The position numbers and the translations under genes are program-made. Shown here one piece after another: positions 5,087-7,887 of a DNA stretch of 7,887 nucleotides. Within the stretch, counting starts at the first letter, position 1; every line of letters begins with the position of its first letter. The notes beneath the pieces are model-generated. The model was not told where the DNA came from. It was given only the letters and a program-made list of their open reading frames with translations, and searched no databases. The DNA comes from Bacilli bacterium (GTDB lineage: Bacteria; Bacillota_I; Bacilli_A; RFN20; CAG-288): assembly GCA_022774485.1 (NCBI GenBank), contig JALFLX010000144.1, positions 1 through 7,887 of the forward strand, given 5' to 3'.

Positions 5087-7627
5087 TTATAATTTACAAG
5101 TTAAGATATGTCGACCAGAAGAAAGCTCCTTTTGACTTCCATCTGGTAAGACTGCCTTACAAGAAGTGAGCATCGGAACAAGAATTTCGAGCGTGAAGTC
5201 ATCATTTTCTTTCTTCCATTTGATCTCGATTTTTCCATAGGGTGTCAAAGTAGATTCTTCTAAAGAAGTAAGTGGTCCTAAGATCGGTTTTACTTCGAAT
5301 TTTTTGTATCCAGGCTCTAAGATTCTTAATCCACCGATTCTGGTGTAGAGGAACTCACCGACAGAGCCAGATGCGTAGTGATCAAAGGAGACCATATTTC
5401 CGGTCCCATCTTTCGAGGGGCGACAAGTTCCATCTTCTAACATGCCGTCAAACTTCTCCCAGATGGTAGTTCCTCCGACTTTGACATTGTATAGCCAAGA
5501 AGGTGCTTCTGTATTCATCAACATCTTGAAAGCGACATCTTCATAGCCGTTATCAGCTAAGACAAAGAGGATAAAAGGAGTCCCAGGGAATCCAGTTCCG
5601 ATGCAGTAGTGATTATCTTCAATCAGCTTCACAAGATTCTTTAAGGCGTTCTCTTTATCTGTTCCTTCAAACATATCGAACGCTAAGGGAAGAACATAAC
5701 CAGTTTGGAACTCTTTCTTCTTGAGTTTTCCATTTTCTGTGAAGACAGAGATGTAGGCATCTTTTACCTTTGAGGCAAGTTCTGCGTATTTCTTCTCATC
5801 TTCTTTCTTTCCTAAGATAGAAGCGACCTCACTAAGCAACGAGGCACAGCGTTTTAAGGAAGCTGTCGCGGTGTATTTGCTTCTCTTTTGCCACTCAGAC
5901 ATCTTATCAACTTCTGGAGAGACCCAGTCTCCGAAATGTAGCATACTCGGGGTGTGCCAAATGTAGCGATATTTTCCAACGCCCCAAATCTTAGCCCAGA
6001 AGTGTTCGGCTTCGACATATCGTTTCATCGAATCATAATATGTCTCTAGCACCTCTTTTTCCCCTGTGTTCTGATAGATCGCATAAGGGACAGTGAGGAT
6101 ACAATCTCCCCAAAAGTCTACTGCAAGAGGAGGCATCGTATAAGGTAAACCATATCCATGGATCGGAACAGTGACAGGAATTGATCCGCCTTTCCGCTGT
6201 TCGCTTTTCACATCAACTAACCACTTTTTCAAGAAGCGGTCGCAGTCAAAGTTGAAGAGTGCAGTCGGAGCAAAGATTGAAATATCACCAGTCCATCCCA
6301 TTCTCTCATCTCTTTGCGGACAGTCAGTCGGAATATCTTCAAAATTATTTCTTCCAGACCAGACGATGTTTGATTGAAGTTGATTGAGCATCTTATCGGA
6401 GCAGTGGAAGGAAGAGACTTCATCCATCTCACTGGTGAGATGGAGCGCTTTTACTTCCACTTTCGAAGGATCAATTCCTTCGATGGTGATATATCGAAAT
6501 CCCATATAGGTAAATTCCGGCGTGTAATCCTGCTCTCCCTCCTTGCAGACATAAGTGAGAGTCGCCTTGGCAGAGCGGAGCAAGGAGAGATCTAAATCCC
6601 CATCTTTTTGTAACACTTCCGCGTGTTTAACAATGATTGTATCGCCTTGTTTTGCCTCTTTGATATGAAGCGAGATAATACCAGTGAGGTTTTGGCCAAA
6701 ATCATAAAGAGTCTTTCCGTTCATGCTCTTCATAGAAATCGGTCTCATCTCCATTTTGACCTTGATGTCAGAGGAGTAATCAGCGACAATTTTCGGTTTT
6801 ATTTTTACCGTTTCAAAATGAGATTGATGGAACTGTAACTCATTAACATTGGCATCTAAAGTCTCACCATCATAAAGCGAAGCGAGTTTGTATTTGTTTT
6901 CGGTAGTAACAAGCCAAGACTCATCGCTCGGGATGACTTCAGAACTTCCATCTTCGTATTGAACACGAAGTTCGGCTAAGAGAGCTTGTCTTTTTGCATA
7001 ATGACGATTAACTCTAGAATAGATAAAGGATCCAACTGCCCAACCACCAGCGACATAGATGTCTAAATCGTGATTTTGACCATGGAGATTAAGGGGATAG
7101 ACCTGATACATCAAGTTGTGAGCATATGAGGTAAAACCAGGTTTTAAAAACGCTTCGTTGACACGCTTTTTGTCAACTTCTAAGCGGTAAACGCCAAGAG
7201 CAGTCACATAGAGCTTTGCTTCTTTGACAGGTTTTGTAAAAGAAAGCTTTTTTCGAAAGAGCATGACTTTAGGATCGATTCTTTTCTCAGTAAACTGATA
7301 TTCTGAATCAGTAATCCACTTTCCAATCCAAGGGTCGTTTCCTTTTCCAAATTCATAGATCAGAGTTTTCTCATCCTCATTTCCTTGATCATCTAAAACT
7401 TTCAAGGTGACTTCATATTTTTGATACGGTTCAAACAAAACTCCTTTGAGGCGATAGAAAACACAGGGTTCTAAATCAACTTCAAAGCCATTTGAAACAC
7501 TGATATGAATCTTTGTTAAGGTACTGTTTGTATCACTCTCACAGAAGAATTCTAAAAGCGGCGTGATAGAGTCACTTACGATATGTGAGGATAACCCTTC
7601 GATGGTAAATTTCTTGATATGGATCAT
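5087..7627 (-). CDS. Alpha-L-rhamnosidase, glycoside hydrolase family 78
   Basis: The product has 846 residues, normal for GH78, which releases terminal alpha-L-rhamnose from glycosides by an inverting mechanism. Beta-sandwich domains occupy roughly the first 400 residues, including WIGKWIT (100-106), KPGFTSYAHNLMYQVYPL (162-179) and LYDFGQNLTG (307-316). The (alpha/alpha)6 barrel follows, with the signature TDCPQRDERMGWTGD (434-448), where Glu441 is the expected general acid. The second catalytic glutamate is Glu724 in GGTTIWEKFDG. SFDHYASGSVGEFLY (747-761) and a C-terminal beta domain complete the family pattern. There is no signal peptide, so the enzyme is cytoplasmic and needs its substrate imported. 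The start is supported by AAAGGAG six bases upstream. The gene follows a probable transporter gene, with a hairpin between them, and ends in its own terminator. The natural aglycone or glycan is unknown. Confidence 0.95.
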   Translation of the reverse strand: MIHIKKFTIEGLSSHIVSDSITPLLEFFCESDTNSTLTKIHISVSNGFEVDLEPCVFYRLKGVLFEPYQKYEVTLKVLDDQGNEDEKTLIYEFGKGNDPWIGKWITDSEYQFTEKRIDPKVMLFRKKLSFTKPVKEAKLYVTALGVYRLEVDKKRVNEAFLKPGFTSYAHNLMYQVYPLNLHGQNHDLDIYVAGGWAVGSFIYSRVNRHYAKRQALLAELRVQYEDGSSEVIPSDESWLVTTENKYKLASLYDGETLDANVNELQFHQSHFETVKIKPKIVADYSSDIKVKMEMRPISMKSMNGKTLYDFGQNLTGIISLHIKEAKQGDTIIVKHAEVLQKDGDLDLSLLRSAKATLTYVCKEGEQDYTPEFTYMGFRYITIEGIDPSKVEVKALHLTSEMDEVSSFHCSDKMLNQLQSNIVWSGRNNFEDIPTDCPQRDERMGWTGDISIFAPTALFNFDCDRFLKKWLVDVKSEQRKGGSIPVTVPIHGYGLPYTMPPLAVDFWGDCILTVPYAIYQNTGEKEVLETYYDSMKRYVEAEHFWAKIWGVGKYRYIWHTPSMLHFGDWVSPEVDKMSEWQKRSKYTATASLKRCASLLSEVASILGKKEDEKKYAELASKVKDAYISVFTENGKLKKKEFQTGYVLPLAFDMFEGTDKENALKNLVKLIEDNHYCIGTGFPGTPFILFVLADNGYEDVAFKMLMNTEAPSWLYNVKVGGTTIWEKFDGMLEDGTCRPSKDGTGNMVSFDHYASGSVGEFLYTRIGGLRILEPGYKKFEVKPILGPLTSLEESTLTPYGKIEIKWKKENDDFTLEILVPMLTSCKAVLPDGSQKELSSGRHILTCKL

Positions 7628-7633
7628 GGTATG

Positions 7634-7640
7634 CTCCTTT
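7634..7640 (-). promoter_or_regulatory. Ribosome binding site of the GH78 gene
   Basis: AAAGGAG on the minus strand lies six bases before the ATG at 7627. It comes directly after the T tail of the intercistronic hairpin, so ribosome binding is possible only on transcripts that pass or start after that hairpin. Confidence 0.85.
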
Positions 7641-7644
7641 TTTG

Positions 7645-7677
7645 ATAAAAGTCTTCGCCGGAAGACCCGGCGAAGAC
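7645..7677 (-). terminator. Intercistronic hairpin, partial terminator between transporter and GH78
   Basis: GTCTTCGCCGG (7651-7661) pairs perfectly with CCGGCGAAGAC (7667-7677), an 11-pair GC-rich stem with a five-base loop. On the minus strand it is followed by TTTTATC, a short U-tract. It lies in the 63-base gap after the membrane protein stop, and only about 20 bases remain between it and the GH78 start, with no promoter visible. It may end most transcripts and let a fraction through, or protect the 3' end of the upstream message after processing. Confidence 0.75.
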
Positions 7678-7690
7678 AAAGGGAGGAAAT

Positions 7691-7887
7691 TTATTCAGCG
7701 ACTTTTTCTTTCTTCTCAAAGCCGAAGAAAGGAGTGACAACAGCCGCGATAGAGGAGACAAGATAAGCGATGAAAGCGACAATCGCCATGGTGGCAGAGG
7801 AGAAGTCAGCTGCGGTGAATTCGGCTTGAGCATTGCTGTCAGCGCCAAGGATGTAACCTAAGCCCTGAGCGCGTGCGCCGATGATGC
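7691..7887 (-). CDS. Membrane protein C-terminus, probable sugar transporter (partial)
   Basis: Only the last 64 codons are in the window; the 5' part lies beyond 7887. The visible protein begins IIGARAQGLGYILGADSNAQ, has one strong hydrophobic helix (ATMAIVAFIAYLVSSIAAVV) and ends with a short charged tail, GFEKKEKVAE. That layout, a final membrane helix with a short Lys/Glu cytoplasmic tail, is common in transporters such as MFS/GPH symporters and PTS EIIC proteins, but the fragment is too short to choose a family. Its place just before a cytoplasmic alpha-L-rhamnosidase supports import of a rhamnose-containing glycoside. Codons lean more to C-ending forms (ATC, GGC, TTC) than in the genes around it, which could reflect high expression. 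The frame is set by the stop at 7691-7693; the other open frame over this region (7624-7848) is low in plausibility. Confidence 0.7.
   Translation of the reverse strand, partial: IIGARAQGLGYILGADSNAQAEFTAADFSSATMAIVAFIAYLVSSIAAVVTPFFGFEKKEKVAE

Noticed and set aside
6171..6838. Several 67-73 codon open frames on both strands inside the GH78 gene
   Set aside because: All are shadows of the rhamnosidase, whose catalytic motifs fix the real frame; none has a ribosome binding site or recognisable product.
7624..7848. 74-codon minus-strand open frame rich in Ser and Leu
   Set aside because: It is out of frame with the membrane protein C-terminus at 7691-7887, crosses the intercistronic hairpin and ends at the GH78 start; its low-complexity composition looks like a shadow frame.

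Overview
The window looks like chromosomal DNA of a low-GC Gram-positive bacterium (Bacillota), possibly close to the Erysipelotrichia. The reasons are strong AAGGAG-type ribosome binding sites, compact intrinsic terminators, a DegV/FakB-type fatty-acid-binding protein, a BspA-type leucine-rich repeat domain on an envelope protein, and Lys/Ile-rich proteins that use the standard code. The taxonomic placement is inference. I saw no CRISPR array, insertion sequence, tRNA or rRNA.

Left part, plus strand (1-1925). The window opens with a GC-rich hairpin of three stacked helices followed by a T-rich tail (43-113). It is probably the 3' end of a structured RNA or an elaborate terminator belonging to something upstream. 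Next come about 190 bases with nothing recognisable, then the decayed C-terminal part of a cation:proton antiporter (about 312-814), broken by stops and a frameshift. A good promoter (964-992) then drives degV (1024-1893), which ends in a strong terminator used from both sides.

Middle part, minus strand (5063 down to 1923). A promoter with an extended -10 box precedes a tight three-gene unit: a 77-residue membrane protein, an MBOAT O-acyltransferase of the DltB/AlgI type (overlapping it by 11 bases), and a secreted or membrane-anchored SGNH-like protein with a C-terminal BspA-like LRR domain (starting one base after the MBOAT stop). By analogy with alginate acetylation, Dlt and similar systems, this is a plausible envelope O-acylation module: the MBOAT moves an acyl group across the membrane and the SGNH protein acts outside on a surface glycan. 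The LRR fusion and the small membrane protein are its unusual parts.

Right part, minus strand (7887 down to 5087). The C-terminus of a membrane protein, probably a transporter, is followed after a strong intercistronic hairpin by a complete cytoplasmic GH78 alpha-L-rhamnosidase. There is little room for a promoter between them, so the enzyme is probably expressed by read-through from the transporter gene. Together they suggest uptake of a rhamnose-containing glycoside and its cleavage inside the cell. The transported substrate is not known from the sequence.
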